From Natrialba asiatica DSM 12278 (lineage in GTDB: Archaea > Halobacteriota > Halobacteria > Halobacteriales > Natrialbaceae), in contig NZ_AOIO01000017.1 of assembly GCF_000337555.1 (NCBI RefSeq), positions 62,001 to 126,000 on the forward strand: a stretch of DNA of 64,000 nt. Direction: 5' to 3'. Both the position numbers and the translations under genes were made by a program. The notes under the pieces are model-generated. The model was given only the letters and a program-made list of their open reading frames with translations, did not search any database and was not told the DNA's origin. Within the stretch, counting starts at the first letter, position 1, and each line of letters starts with the position of its first letter. Shown here in pieces: positions 25,141-32,974 of this stretch.

Positions 25141-26493
25141 ATGACCAATTCGGGCGAACTGCCGCCGGTTGACGATCTCGATACCGTAATCCTTCTTTCG
25201 GCGGACTCGTTGCGTGCCGACCGCGTTCATGCGACCCGCAACGGCGAGCCGCTTACACCGACGCTGGACGAACTCGCGGCGGAAGCGCTCGAGTTCGAAC
25301 CCGGCATCGCGCCCGGTCCGTCGACGCGCGACACGATTCCGTCGATGCTCACCGGAAAGTATCCATCCCAGTTCGACGAATACGGGTTGCCAGCGGGCGG
25401 TTCGCCGACGACGATCGCGGAGGAACTGTCGGACCGCGGCTTTGCCACCGCCGGACTCAGCCAGAACAACTTCACGGGGCGACGGTACAATATCGACCGC
25501 GGGTTCGACTACTTCGACGACGTGAGTGCGGAAGCGCGAAAGGAAAACGACGGCGGTGCGTGGCGGCTATACGTCCGTAATCTGATCGAGGACACGCCGC
25601 TCATGGATGCCGCTTCGCACGCGAACAATCTCGCGATGGAGCACCTCGGAAAAAGCCTCTTTCACAGGGACGACGGCGCTGACGTCATCACCGATAGAGC
25701 GCTCGATTGGATGGCGGAAACGGACGGTAAACGGTTCCTGTGGGTCCATTACATGGATACCCATCATCCGTACCTCTCGCCGAAACGGATCCAGAAACAG
25801 TACGGGCGCGTCTTTTCGCCGAAGAAGATCAAACAACTCTCGCAGAAAACACGGAGTGCGCAGGACGAAATCACCGACGCGGACGTACCCGATATGGAGT
25901 ACGTCTACGACTGCTCCGTCCGCTACGTCGACGAGCAAATCGGCCGTCTTTTCGACCACCTTCGTTCGGAAGGCGAGTTCGAGAACTCGCTTATTATCGT
26001 AACCGGGGATCACGGCGAAGGGTTCGGCGAGTTCGGAAAATTCGGCCACGCACACGAACTGTGGGATACGCTCGTTGCTGTCCCGCTCATCGTCCGTCAC
26101 CCCCACGGGCCGACCCGAACCGTCGATGGCCAAGCGCCGCTTCGGCTACTGAAAGAATCTATCGTGGACGGAAGCGGACTGTTCGAGCTTTCGGACGGGG
26201 GTGCCGACTCTGTTTACACGGAAGTCCCGGACTACCGGGAAGACATCAAGGGCGTCCGCGGAACGGAGTACAAACTGATCGATACCGGAGACGAGCGGAT
26301 CGCGACTCGGATCGACGACGGCGACGGCGACGGCGACGAAGAGGTGATTCCCGTCTCGGAGATACCGGAGTCGAAACGCGAGCGGTTAGCCGCGGAATTG
26401 GATCGCGAGTTCGAACCCGTGCAGGTCGCGTCGGACGTCGAACGGCGCGAGTTCAAGAAGGACCTGGCCGCGTTAGGCTATCTCGACGAGTGA
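25141..26493 (+). CDS. Sulfatase-like hydrolase (alkaline phosphatase superfamily)
   Basis: 450 residues. The N-terminal metal motif is LLSADSLRADRV. The nucleophile region reads GPSTRDTIPSMLTGKYPSQ, so the formylglycine Cys of true sulfatases is missing and a Ser/Thr is expected to act. Further ligands appear in YMDTHHPYLSP and VTGDHGEGFGEFGKFGHAHE. Ser/Thr variants in this superfamily include phosphodiesterases and phosphotransferases used in envelope glycan or lipid modification. There is no signal peptide or membrane segment, so it is probably cytosolic. A GTTTAG box lies about 22-27 bases before the start. The product could act on sulfated or phosphorylated glycans; unproved. Confidence 0.85.
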   Translation: MTNSGELPPVDDLDTVILLSADSLRADRVHATRNGEPLTPTLDELAAEALEFEPGIAPGPSTRDTIPSMLTGKYPSQFDEYGLPAGGSPTTIAEELSDRGFATAGLSQNNFTGRRYNIDRGFDYFDDVSAEARKENDGGAWRLYVRNLIEDTPLMDAASHANNLAMEHLGKSLFHRDDGADVITDRALDWMAETDGKRFLWVHYMDTHHPYLSPKRIQKQYGRVFSPKKIKQLSQKTRSAQDEITDADVPDMEYVYDCSVRYVDEQIGRLFDHLRSEGEFENSLIIVTGDHGEGFGEFGKFGHAHELWDTLVAVPLIVRHPHGPTRTVDGQAPLRLLKESIVDGSGLFELSDGGADSVYTEVPDYREDIKGVRGTEYKLIDTGDERIATRIDDGDGDGDEEVIPVSEIPESKRERLAAELDREFEPVQVASDVERREFKKDLAALGYLDE

Positions 26494-26691
26494 GGCGATC
26501 TGCGGTACCGATTTCCCGGCGCACTCGCAGGCGGGTTGCGGTCTCCAGAACCGGTTTCCAGCGGTCCGGATGGGACGGCGCTCGTCGCTGCACCAGGTGC
26601 CCTCGTCGCACTCGTACCGCGTTCTCTCGATGAACCGATCTCGGACCTCGGGCGTCGCTTCGACTGTCGGCAGCAGACGGACGCGTTCAGT
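26473..26691 (-). pseudogene. Coding-like continuation after an in-frame TAG
   Basis: Reading on in frame past the TAG at 26692-26694 of the small membrane protein gives 72 more codons to a TAA at 26473-26475. The stretch has G/C-rich third positions and an acidic, haloarchaeal look: TVEATPEVRDRFIERTRY, then CDEGTWC and later CEC. It has no ATG, GTG or TTG of its own. It could be the lost C-terminal part of a formerly longer gene, a start-less gene remnant, or readthrough. Its end overlaps the sulfatase-like gene by 21 bases. Confidence 0.4.
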
Positions 26692-26925
26692 CTACGGGCG
26701 CGTCATCACGTGCGTGAGAACGAACAGTCCGACCGCGACGACGGCAACGGTAGCGAGGCTGAACTCGATCATCCCGATCGCGTCTGCACCCCAGACGAGC
26801 CACCAGGCGAACAGACCCGAGAGGACGGCGTTCAACACAACGAGCAGGCGCGGATCGCCGCTCGAGGATTCGAGTCCGTCGCGAAATCCGTCACGGCTAC
26901 TCTCCGAGTCGGGATCGCTACCCAT
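26692..26925 (-). CDS. Small two-helix membrane protein
   Basis: 77 residues from the ATG at 26925. A polar N-terminus (DPDSESSRDGFRDGLE) leads into two hydrophobic segments, LLVVLNAVLSGLFAWWLVWG and FSLATVAVVAVGLFVLTHVM. The frame ends in TAG and then stays open for 72 codons. No family recognised. It follows the DUF7344-like regulator gene on the same strand by 83 bases and may be co-transcribed with it. Confidence 0.65.
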   Translation of the reverse strand: MGSDPDSESSRDGFRDGLESSSGDPRLLVVLNAVLSGLFAWWLVWGADAIGMIEFSLATVAVVAVGLFVLTHVMTRP

Positions 26926-27008
26926 AGCGCGATAGGGGCACGTCACTCACTTAGCCGTTTCCGTGCTGGCGGTTCGGATCCGCCGCCGCGGTCGGACGGA
27001 GTGTCCGA

Positions 27009-27662
27009 TCACTGACTTCGGCGACGGTCGGTGGCCTGTTGAATCGCAAGCGGGCGGTCGGCACATGCGACGGTGGTCAGGACGAACAGGGCTGTGACGA
27101 TGGTGCCGAGAGCGAGCCCGGAGATCGGGAGGAAACCGAACGCGGCCGCAAGTAACAGGCCGACGCTCGCTGTCGCGGTGGCGACGTAGTACGTTTCGTC
27201 AGTCATAACCGGACCGCCGAAACGACCGAGCAGCGATTGGTCGGTTTCGTCGTCGCCAGTCATCGAATTGGGCGTCGTGACTTCGAGATACGGTCTGAAG
27301 ATCTCGAGGTGATCCCCGGGATTGACGATGCCGCGTGACTTGTTGTAGTCGATAACGCCGGCCTTATCGAGTTTCGGCAAATGCGACTGGTAAAGCGGGA
27401 TGTAGACCCGTTGGCGCTGTGTCGAGGACAGTTTGGCGACCGTCGTCTCGTGCTCGCGAGCGGCGACGTGCTCCGCAAGATTTCCCATCTTGACGGACCC
27501 GTCCGCCGTGAGCATATACCGAATCGCCTCGCGTCTCCGCGAGGTCTGAAGGATATGAAAGACATCGTCATCGGAGAGTGTCGTCGATTCGTCGCGCGAG
27601 CGGTCGCTCGCCGATGCATTCGCTGCGGCCGCGGAGGGGGTCGGGCGGTCGGTGGTGCTCAT
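27009..27662 (-). CDS. DUF7344-like HTH regulator with C-terminal membrane helices
   Basis: 217 residues from the ATG at 27662; a GTG three codons upstream is the alternative. After a disordered Ser/Ala-rich N-terminus comes a winged-helix-like domain (about 35-130) with LSDDDVFHILQTSRRREAIR, MGNLAEHVAAREHETT and RQRVYIPLYQSHLPKLDKAG. These are hallmarks of the haloarchaeal DUF7344 group. Two hydrophobic segments near the C-terminus (TYYVATATASVGLLLAAAFG and LALGTIVTALFVLTTVA) would tether it to the membrane. A palindrome directly upstream suggests autoregulation. Target genes unknown. Confidence 0.8.
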   Translation of the reverse strand: MSTTDRPTPSAAAANASASDRSRDESTTLSDDDVFHILQTSRRREAIRYMLTADGSVKMGNLAEHVAAREHETTVAKLSSTQRQRVYIPLYQSHLPKLDKAGVIDYNKSRGIVNPGDHLEIFRPYLEVTTPNSMTGDDETDQSLLGRFGGPVMTDETYYVATATASVGLLLAAAFGFLPISGLALGTIVTALFVLTTVACADRPLAIQQATDRRRSQ

Positions 27663-27667
27663 ACTAC

Positions 27668-27683
27668 TCACTCAGGTGAGTGA
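27668..27683. promoter_or_regulatory. Palindrome abutting the DUF7344-like gene start
   Basis: TCACTCA (27668-27674) and TGAGTGA (27677-27683) form a perfect 7-base dyad with a 2-base centre, 6-21 bases upstream of the ATG. A GTTTAGG box at about 27696-27702 would place the transcript start on the palindrome, the usual place for a repressor site. Confidence 0.45.
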
Positions 27684-27916
27684 ACTACGCCCTCCTAAAC
27701 GTTATTGTATATCGTGTCGGCACAAACAGTAAAATAGCTATTACGTTTCAATTCAGGGACGGTCTCCATTAAGCACTCATTAGGCAGTTAGTAGTCGTTT
27801 ACCGGACAATCTCGGCATCTAATAACCACCTAATAGAGTTCTAATACGCCGCTATATATCGAGCAAAATACGACATTCGTCATAAAATGAAAGTACAGTA
27901 TTGGAGTCTTTCTGCT

Positions 27917-27931
27917 CGCTCTAAAAGAGCG
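27917..27931 (-). terminator. Short hairpin after the CobW gene
   Basis: CGCTC/GAGCG flank TAAAA one base beyond the CobW stop codon. On the minus strand the loop is T-rich. A modest 5-pair stem, so only a weak terminator candidate. The 230 bases between it and the palindrome at 27668 are AT-rich with repeated TTAG motifs and no gene. Confidence 0.35.
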
Positions 27932-27932
27932 G

Positions 27933-29198
27933 CTATTCCCGCCGTAAAACGGTTTCTTCCCCGGGTTCTACCGGAAACGAGTTCTCGGGAGCGAACTCGT
28001 CACGGTCCCGCTCGATCTCGGTGACGAGACTGTCCGTTAGCCGCGCGCGCAGTCGCGATTCAACGCCGTCGATTTCAGCGTCGAAATCGTTGTGCTCGCC
28101 GGTATCGTCGTGCGCCGTCGCGATAACCACGAGTTCGGTCTGCCGGTCGCCGAACTCGTCGTGCCACTCGAGGTCGGGACGGTTCGAACGGTAGAGGTCG
28201 CGTTCGAGCGCCGGAAGGGTGGCGATCCAGGGGCCGGTTGCAGTCAGCCGAACGGACGGGCCGGCCTGGGAGAGGGAGAGTTGCATGTCGGTGCCGGCGA
28301 CCCAGACGGTGCCTTTGGAGCGAACGACGGCAGCGGGCAGCTCACGGAGAAGGGCGGCGAATCGGTCCGGGTGGAAGGGCCGGCGTGCGCGGAAGACGAA
28401 CGAGTCGACGCCGTAGGCTTCGGATGGGTGGCGATGGGTGTGGTCGACATCGCGGTCGTGATCGGAATCCTGGCCCCGTCCCCGACCGTGGTCCTGCCGG
28501 TCCCGACCCCGCTGCGCATCGGCTCTCGGATCGAATCGGTCCACGCCGAGCACTCGATCGGGATCGACCGCGCTGAACTCGGTGTGGATCGTCTCGGCGG
28601 TCGGCCGAAGTGCGTCGAGAAGCGCGCCCGTTTCGGCGAGTTCGGCCGGCTCACAGCGGTCGGTCTTGTTGCAAAGAATCAGGTTGGCGGCCTCGAGTTG
28701 TTCGATCAGGAGGTCCGAGAGCGGGCGGTCGGATTCCGCGGCCGGGTCGGTCCGTCGTTCCGGTACCGCTTCCCCCGCGAAGGTGTCGATGAACAGCGGC
28801 GTGTCGAGGACGGTAACGATCGCATCGACGTCGTAGCGAGCGGCGACGCGCGAGGTCGTGGTAAAGAGGCGAGCAACGGGTTCCGGCTCGGAGATGCCGG
28901 AGGACTCGACGACGAGGTGATCGAACTCGTAGGAGCGAGCCAGTCGGACGACGGCGGTTTCGAGGTCGTCTTGCAGTTCACAGCAGAGACAGCCGTTCGA
29001 GAGTTCGGCGATGCCGTCGTCGACATCGAGTTCCGACCCGTCGGCGACGAGTTCGGCGTCGACGTTTACCTCGCCCATATCGTTGATCAGAACGGCGAGA
29101 TCGCGGCCGTCGGCGTGTTGGAGCAGGTGATTGAGCAGCGTCGTCTTACCGGCTCCGAGGCTGCCGGCGAGAATCGTGACGGGAGTCGTCGAAGCCAT
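27933..29198 (-). CDS. CobW/COG0523-family GTPase (metal chaperone-like)
   Basis: 421 residues from the ATG at 29198. The G domain has Walker A (GSLGAGKTTLLNHLL), the family metal-binding ELSNGCLCCELQDD (CxCC), ESSGISEPEPVA and the guanine-specificity CNKTDR. A linker near residue 240 is rich in Asp, His and Arg (DSDHDRDVDHTHRHP) and could bind metal. The CobW C-terminal domain follows, with FVFRARRPFHPDRFAALL. COG0523 proteins deliver zinc, cobalt or other metals to client enzymes. The His-rich linker points to zinc handling. No metal transporter or client gene is adjacent. Confidence 0.9.
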   Translation of the reverse strand: MASTTPVTILAGSLGAGKTTLLNHLLQHADGRDLAVLINDMGEVNVDAELVADGSELDVDDGIAELSNGCLCCELQDDLETAVVRLARSYEFDHLVVESSGISEPEPVARLFTTTSRVAARYDVDAIVTVLDTPLFIDTFAGEAVPERRTDPAAESDRPLSDLLIEQLEAANLILCNKTDRCEPAELAETGALLDALRPTAETIHTEFSAVDPDRVLGVDRFDPRADAQRGRDRQDHGRGRGQDSDHDRDVDHTHRHPSEAYGVDSFVFRARRPFHPDRFAALLRELPAAVVRSKGTVWVAGTDMQLSLSQAGPSVRLTATGPWIATLPALERDLYRSNRPDLEWHDEFGDRQTELVVIATAHDDTGEHNDFDAEIDGVESRLRARLTDSLVTEIERDRDEFAPENSFPVEPGEETVLRRE

Positions 29199-29306
29199 GG
29201 GAAGCAATTGTAGCGAAGGAATAAGAACCATCGTTTATCACGGACGTATCCATGGAGACGAAAGTAATGAAAACCTATATTTGAAAGCGAAAATAATGGG
29301 TGCCTG

Positions 29307-31337
29307 ATGACAGAGTGTCCCCGCCGTCCCGTCCTGAGTGGTATTGGCACTGCGATGACCGTCGCCCTCACTGGCACCGCGGCCGCAGACGATACGTCTG
29401 CCGAGACGAGCCAGTCCGAGTCGTTTGACGACCTCTATGCGTTCTTGCCAGCAACCCTTGCTGAGCAGGAGTCACTGTCCGTCTCCGCCATCGATTACGA
29501 CCGGATGCGCCAGGCGAACGATCCGGCCACTATTATGCCTGCGGGCGGGCCGTTCGATCTCGACGCCGACGCCGTTTCGAAAAGCGTCCGCGTCTTCTCT
29601 CGAGACCAGTCGTTCTCACAGCCGCTACAGGTCTTCACTGGCGACATTGAACTCGAGGGTACGGCCGACACGCGTGAGACCGCCGGGATCGAATACGACT
29701 ACTACACCCAGAGCGACCGGGATGTCGTCGCTGGAGTCACCGATGATGCGCTCGTCCTCTCGACCACCCGGGGGACGATCGAGCAGGCACTCGCCGCCGC
29801 TGCGGGCGAGACCGATCGCCTCCTCGATGCGGCACCAGCCATCGACGATGGGTTCGAGGCCGTCAGTGAGGCCGATACGAAGGCCGTCATGACGGGAACG
29901 CGGCAGTCGCTATCAGTCGACCTCGATGGCGATATCCGGTACGTCAGTCACGCTCAGACCGTCCAAGGTCCGGACACGCTCACGGTTACACAAGTCATCG
30001 AGTTCACCGACGAGTCCGACATCACGGACGAACTGCTCGAGACGATCGAGGCCGATCTGGCGTACGTGTCGACGGCCGAGGAGCCGTCTGCCGAGGTGGA
30101 CGGCTCGGTCGTCACGATTACCGTCGACCGCGATCTTGCTGCCGAGCGGGCCGTCCGAGAACACGAGAGTCCAGGCTCGCTCCGGGCCGAACGTGATATC
30201 GATCTCGATGCCGAGTACCTCGAGATCGAACTCCGCCGCGGTGATCCGACCCCGGTCGAAGATCTGACGCTCGAACTCGATGACGAGGAGTACGACCGCG
30301 ACATCTGGGCCGATGGACACGGAACCCTCGAAGCGGGCGATACCATCCGGATCAAGATGGACGATGTCGAACCGAACCTCTCGCTTAGATTGCGTCACGA
30401 TCACGAACTCGGGAATAGTTCGAGTGGCACGTCGATTCTCTCTCACTTCCAGTTCACGTCGACGTACGATATTGATAGCGGAACGCTCAGTATCGAGTAC
30501 GCCGACGAGTACCCGCTTGACGGAGACAACGTCTTCCTCGCAGCGTACGACGAACGACCGTACTACCGGCCAGACGAAAGCGCGCCGGAGCCTAAGACGA
30601 CTGCCCAGCCCTGGGAGGGCAAAACCCTTGCCAGTGGCGACGAGGCGACGCTCGAGGACATCGCCCCCGGCGATACGATACTCGTCTGCTGGAAGGGAAC
30701 GGACTACGAGGACAGCATCAGTCGAGCGCAGGCCGAGCCCCCGGGGATCGCTCGGTTCGAGTACGACTACGAGAGCAAGACGGTCTCGGCGTCCCTCGAG
30801 TTCGGCGATACTCGGCCCCAGCCACGCATCGCCGAGGTGTCGGAGGCCGAAACAGAGCCGTCGACTGACGAAATTGAACGCGATGCGACGGAGTACGAAC
30901 TCCGCATCGACGACGAGCCCGCCGGCACGCAGTGGTCCGACGAGTTCGACACCGTCAGTTCGGGTGCGACGATCGAGATTGCGGATATTCCGGTCGGTTC
31001 GGATGTCACGGTCGTCTGGGCGGCAACCGGCACCCGCATCGGCGGCACGCGAACACAGCCCCAGGTCGATCTCGAATACGACGACGGGACGATCACACAC
31101 GTCGGTGGGGATGCACTGTCCGCAACCGATCTCACGCTCCGGCTCTCGACGGAGACAGACCGCTTCACAATCGAACTCGAAGACGTCATTTCGGGAACGT
31201 TCGAGGAGGGAGATTCGTTCGAGATCACTGCAGAAACCGTCGGATCGGACGACGAAATCGGGGCGGTCCGGTACGCCCACCTTCTGTACGGTAAACAGGA
31301 CCAGTACCACGTCGGGTACGTGTCTCTTGACCGGTAG
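29307..31337 (+). CDS. Secreted acidic protein with repeated pilin-like beta modules
   Basis: 676 residues. The N-terminus CPRRPVLSGIGTAMTVAL and AAA site look like a twin-arginine signal peptide. Residues 35-280 are a mixed domain without a known motif. From about 298 on, beta-rich modules repeat about four times (roughly 298-350, 384-460, 484-571, 585-642), each with a strand pair and a closing G-D/S-x-x-x-V turn such as LEAGDTIRI, APGDTILVCW and VGSDVTVVW. The last reads ITHVGGDALSATDLTLRL then FEEGDSFEI, the hallmark of the C-terminal domain of archaeal type IV pilins. The pilin N-terminal helix is absent, so it is not a pilin; a surface-layer or envelope protein is likely. Confidence 0.75.
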   Translation: MTECPRRPVLSGIGTAMTVALTGTAAADDTSAETSQSESFDDLYAFLPATLAEQESLSVSAIDYDRMRQANDPATIMPAGGPFDLDADAVSKSVRVFSRDQSFSQPLQVFTGDIELEGTADTRETAGIEYDYYTQSDRDVVAGVTDDALVLSTTRGTIEQALAAAAGETDRLLDAAPAIDDGFEAVSEADTKAVMTGTRQSLSVDLDGDIRYVSHAQTVQGPDTLTVTQVIEFTDESDITDELLETIEADLAYVSTAEEPSAEVDGSVVTITVDRDLAAERAVREHESPGSLRAERDIDLDAEYLEIELRRGDPTPVEDLTLELDDEEYDRDIWADGHGTLEAGDTIRIKMDDVEPNLSLRLRHDHELGNSSSGTSILSHFQFTSTYDIDSGTLSIEYADEYPLDGDNVFLAAYDERPYYRPDESAPEPKTTAQPWEGKTLASGDEATLEDIAPGDTILVCWKGTDYEDSISRAQAEPPGIARFEYDYESKTVSASLEFGDTRPQPRIAEVSEAETEPSTDEIERDATEYELRIDDEPAGTQWSDEFDTVSSGATIEIADIPVGSDVTVVWAATGTRIGGTRTQPQVDLEYDDGTITHVGGDALSATDLTLRLSTETDRFTIELEDVISGTFEEGDSFEITAETVGSDDEIGAVRYAHLLYGKQDQYHVGYVSLDR

Positions 31338-31396
31338 CTGATCGCCGGACACTCGGGGCGATAGCTTTTAGTCACTCGCCCCAAGCATGACCGACG

Positions 31397-31693
31397 ATGA
31401 CGCTTGCCGATCGAATCGCCGCATTTCGGGATACGCTCGAGGAGTGGCTTCGCGGCCTCTTTCACGGACTGTTCACGCATCCAGCCTACGAGAAGATCGA
31501 GCAGGAGGCCGAGGACGCGGAGGATGCGTTCATGTTGGCGTGTTTCCCCGACGCCTTCGGCATCCCGAGCCCGGTTTCGTACTACACCGCTGAACTCCTC
31601 CCGTATCTGGAGGACGAGTTCAGCGCGTGGGAGCGTCGGATGTGGGATCGGCAGTCGGTTATCGAACGAAAGGGACACCAGTATCACTTCTGA
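31397..31693 (+). CDS. Conserved-looking hypothetical protein
   Basis: 98 residues, soluble and mostly helical: TLADRIAAFRDTLEEWLRGL, EDAEDAFMLACFPDAFGIP and a C-terminal YLEDEFSAWERRMWDRQ. No motif known to me. It starts 59 bases after the secreted protein stop and precedes the ArsA/Get3-like gene by 139 bases on the same strand. Codon use is normal for the region, supporting a real gene. Confidence 0.7.
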   Translation: MTLADRIAAFRDTLEEWLRGLFHGLFTHPAYEKIEQEAEDAEDAFMLACFPDAFGIPSPVSYYTAELLPYLEDEFSAWERRMWDRQSVIERKGHQYHF

Positions 31694-31832
31694 GGGCAGA
31701 CAACGCAATGCATTCCACGACGGTGATTCCACGTCCACGTCCGCGCCCGCGTTCGCGTTCGCTGTCGGCAGTAGCGCCGACGCTGCCACGTGGAACGACC
31801 CTGCTGACTGATGTGGTGATTCGATTCAACCG

Positions 31833-32807
31833 ATGACCGAGTTCGTCTTTTTCGGCGGCAAGGGAGGGGTCGGCAAGACGACGATTTCGAGCGCACACGC
31901 GCTCGAGTGCGCCGATTCGGGGCACGAGACGCTCGTCGTGTCGACCGATCCGGCCCACAGCACGACCGACGTGTTCGAGCAGGACTTCGGTGACGAGCCT
32001 CGAGAAGTCGAGGGGTACACCGGCCTCTCGGCGATGGAGATCGACCCGGAGCGAGAGGTACAGGACCACCTGCAGGATCTCAAGCGGCAGTTAAATGCGC
32101 AACTCTCCGCGGCGATGGTCAACGAGGTGGACATCCAACTGGAGATGGCTCATCAGACGCCGGGTGCCTACGAGGCGGCCCTGTTCGATCGATTCGTCGA
32201 CGTGATGCAGACCGCCGAGGACTACGGCACGGTGATCTTCGACACCTCGCCGACCGGATCGACGCTGCGACTGCTCGCGCTCCCGGACCTCCTCGAACAG
32301 TGGATCGATCGACTGGTGGCCAAACGCAGGCGGAGTATCGATCGCTACGAGAAGGCTGCGATCGGCAACCGCGAGCCCCGACGGGTGATGGACGGCGACC
32401 CCGTCCTCGCTCGCCTCCAGCAACGCAAGGAGCGATTCGAGTTCGCCGGCGAGGTCCTGCGGGAAAACGCCTCGTTTTACCTCGTGTTGAACCCGGACGA
32501 ACTCTCGATCCGGGAGACGCGCCGCTCGGTCGAGACGCTTACCGACGCGGGCCTCCCCGTTCGCGGGCTCGTCGTCAACCGATTGACGCCGGAACCCGAC
32601 CCCGACGAGGACGGCCGGGGCGCACGCTATCTCCGCGAGCGGGTCGCAACCGAGCGCGACCGCCTCGACCAAATCGAGCGCGAGTTCGACGTGCCGGTCG
32701 TCGCAACCATCGAAACGCGCGTCGAGGAGGTCCGCGGCGGTCTCCTCGAAGATGTCGCAGCTGAACTCGATATGGGGGGCGCGGACGAGCAGTCGCGGCT
32801 GGAGTAG
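31833..32807 (+). CDS. ArsA/Get3-family ATPase
   Basis: 324 residues, a single-domain deviant Walker A ATPase (FFGGKGGVGKTTISS, with the signature lysine in GKGG). STDPAHSTTDVFEQ is switch I, and VIFDTSPTGSTLRLL is switch II with the TRC40-like P-T-G motif. Get3 targets tail-anchored membrane proteins, and ArsA drives arsenite export. Only one cysteine is present (Cys26), so neither the CxxC zinc site of Get3 nor the arsenite cysteines of ArsA exist. No ars genes are near. A membrane-protein targeting role is more plausible, but unproved. Confidence 0.88.
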   Translation: MTEFVFFGGKGGVGKTTISSAHALECADSGHETLVVSTDPAHSTTDVFEQDFGDEPREVEGYTGLSAMEIDPEREVQDHLQDLKRQLNAQLSAAMVNEVDIQLEMAHQTPGAYEAALFDRFVDVMQTAEDYGTVIFDTSPTGSTLRLLALPDLLEQWIDRLVAKRRRSIDRYEKAAIGNREPRRVMDGDPVLARLQQRKERFEFAGEVLRENASFYLVLNPDELSIRETRRSVETLTDAGLPVRGLVVNRLTPEPDPDEDGRGARYLRERVATERDRLDQIEREFDVPVVATIETRVEEVRGGLLEDVAAELDMGGADEQSRLE

Positions 32808-32974
32808 ACCGAACTCGCGAGGTTACGAGATGCCCATTTGTTTTCGACTTGTCGTATAATATCTGATTTCTTCCATTTATGGCCGAAAAGAGGTGTTTTC
32901 TCGAGGGGGATGCGGACCTCAATAAATAATATTTATAGTGCCTCCGTCCAACAACCGGCACGTGATATAATACC

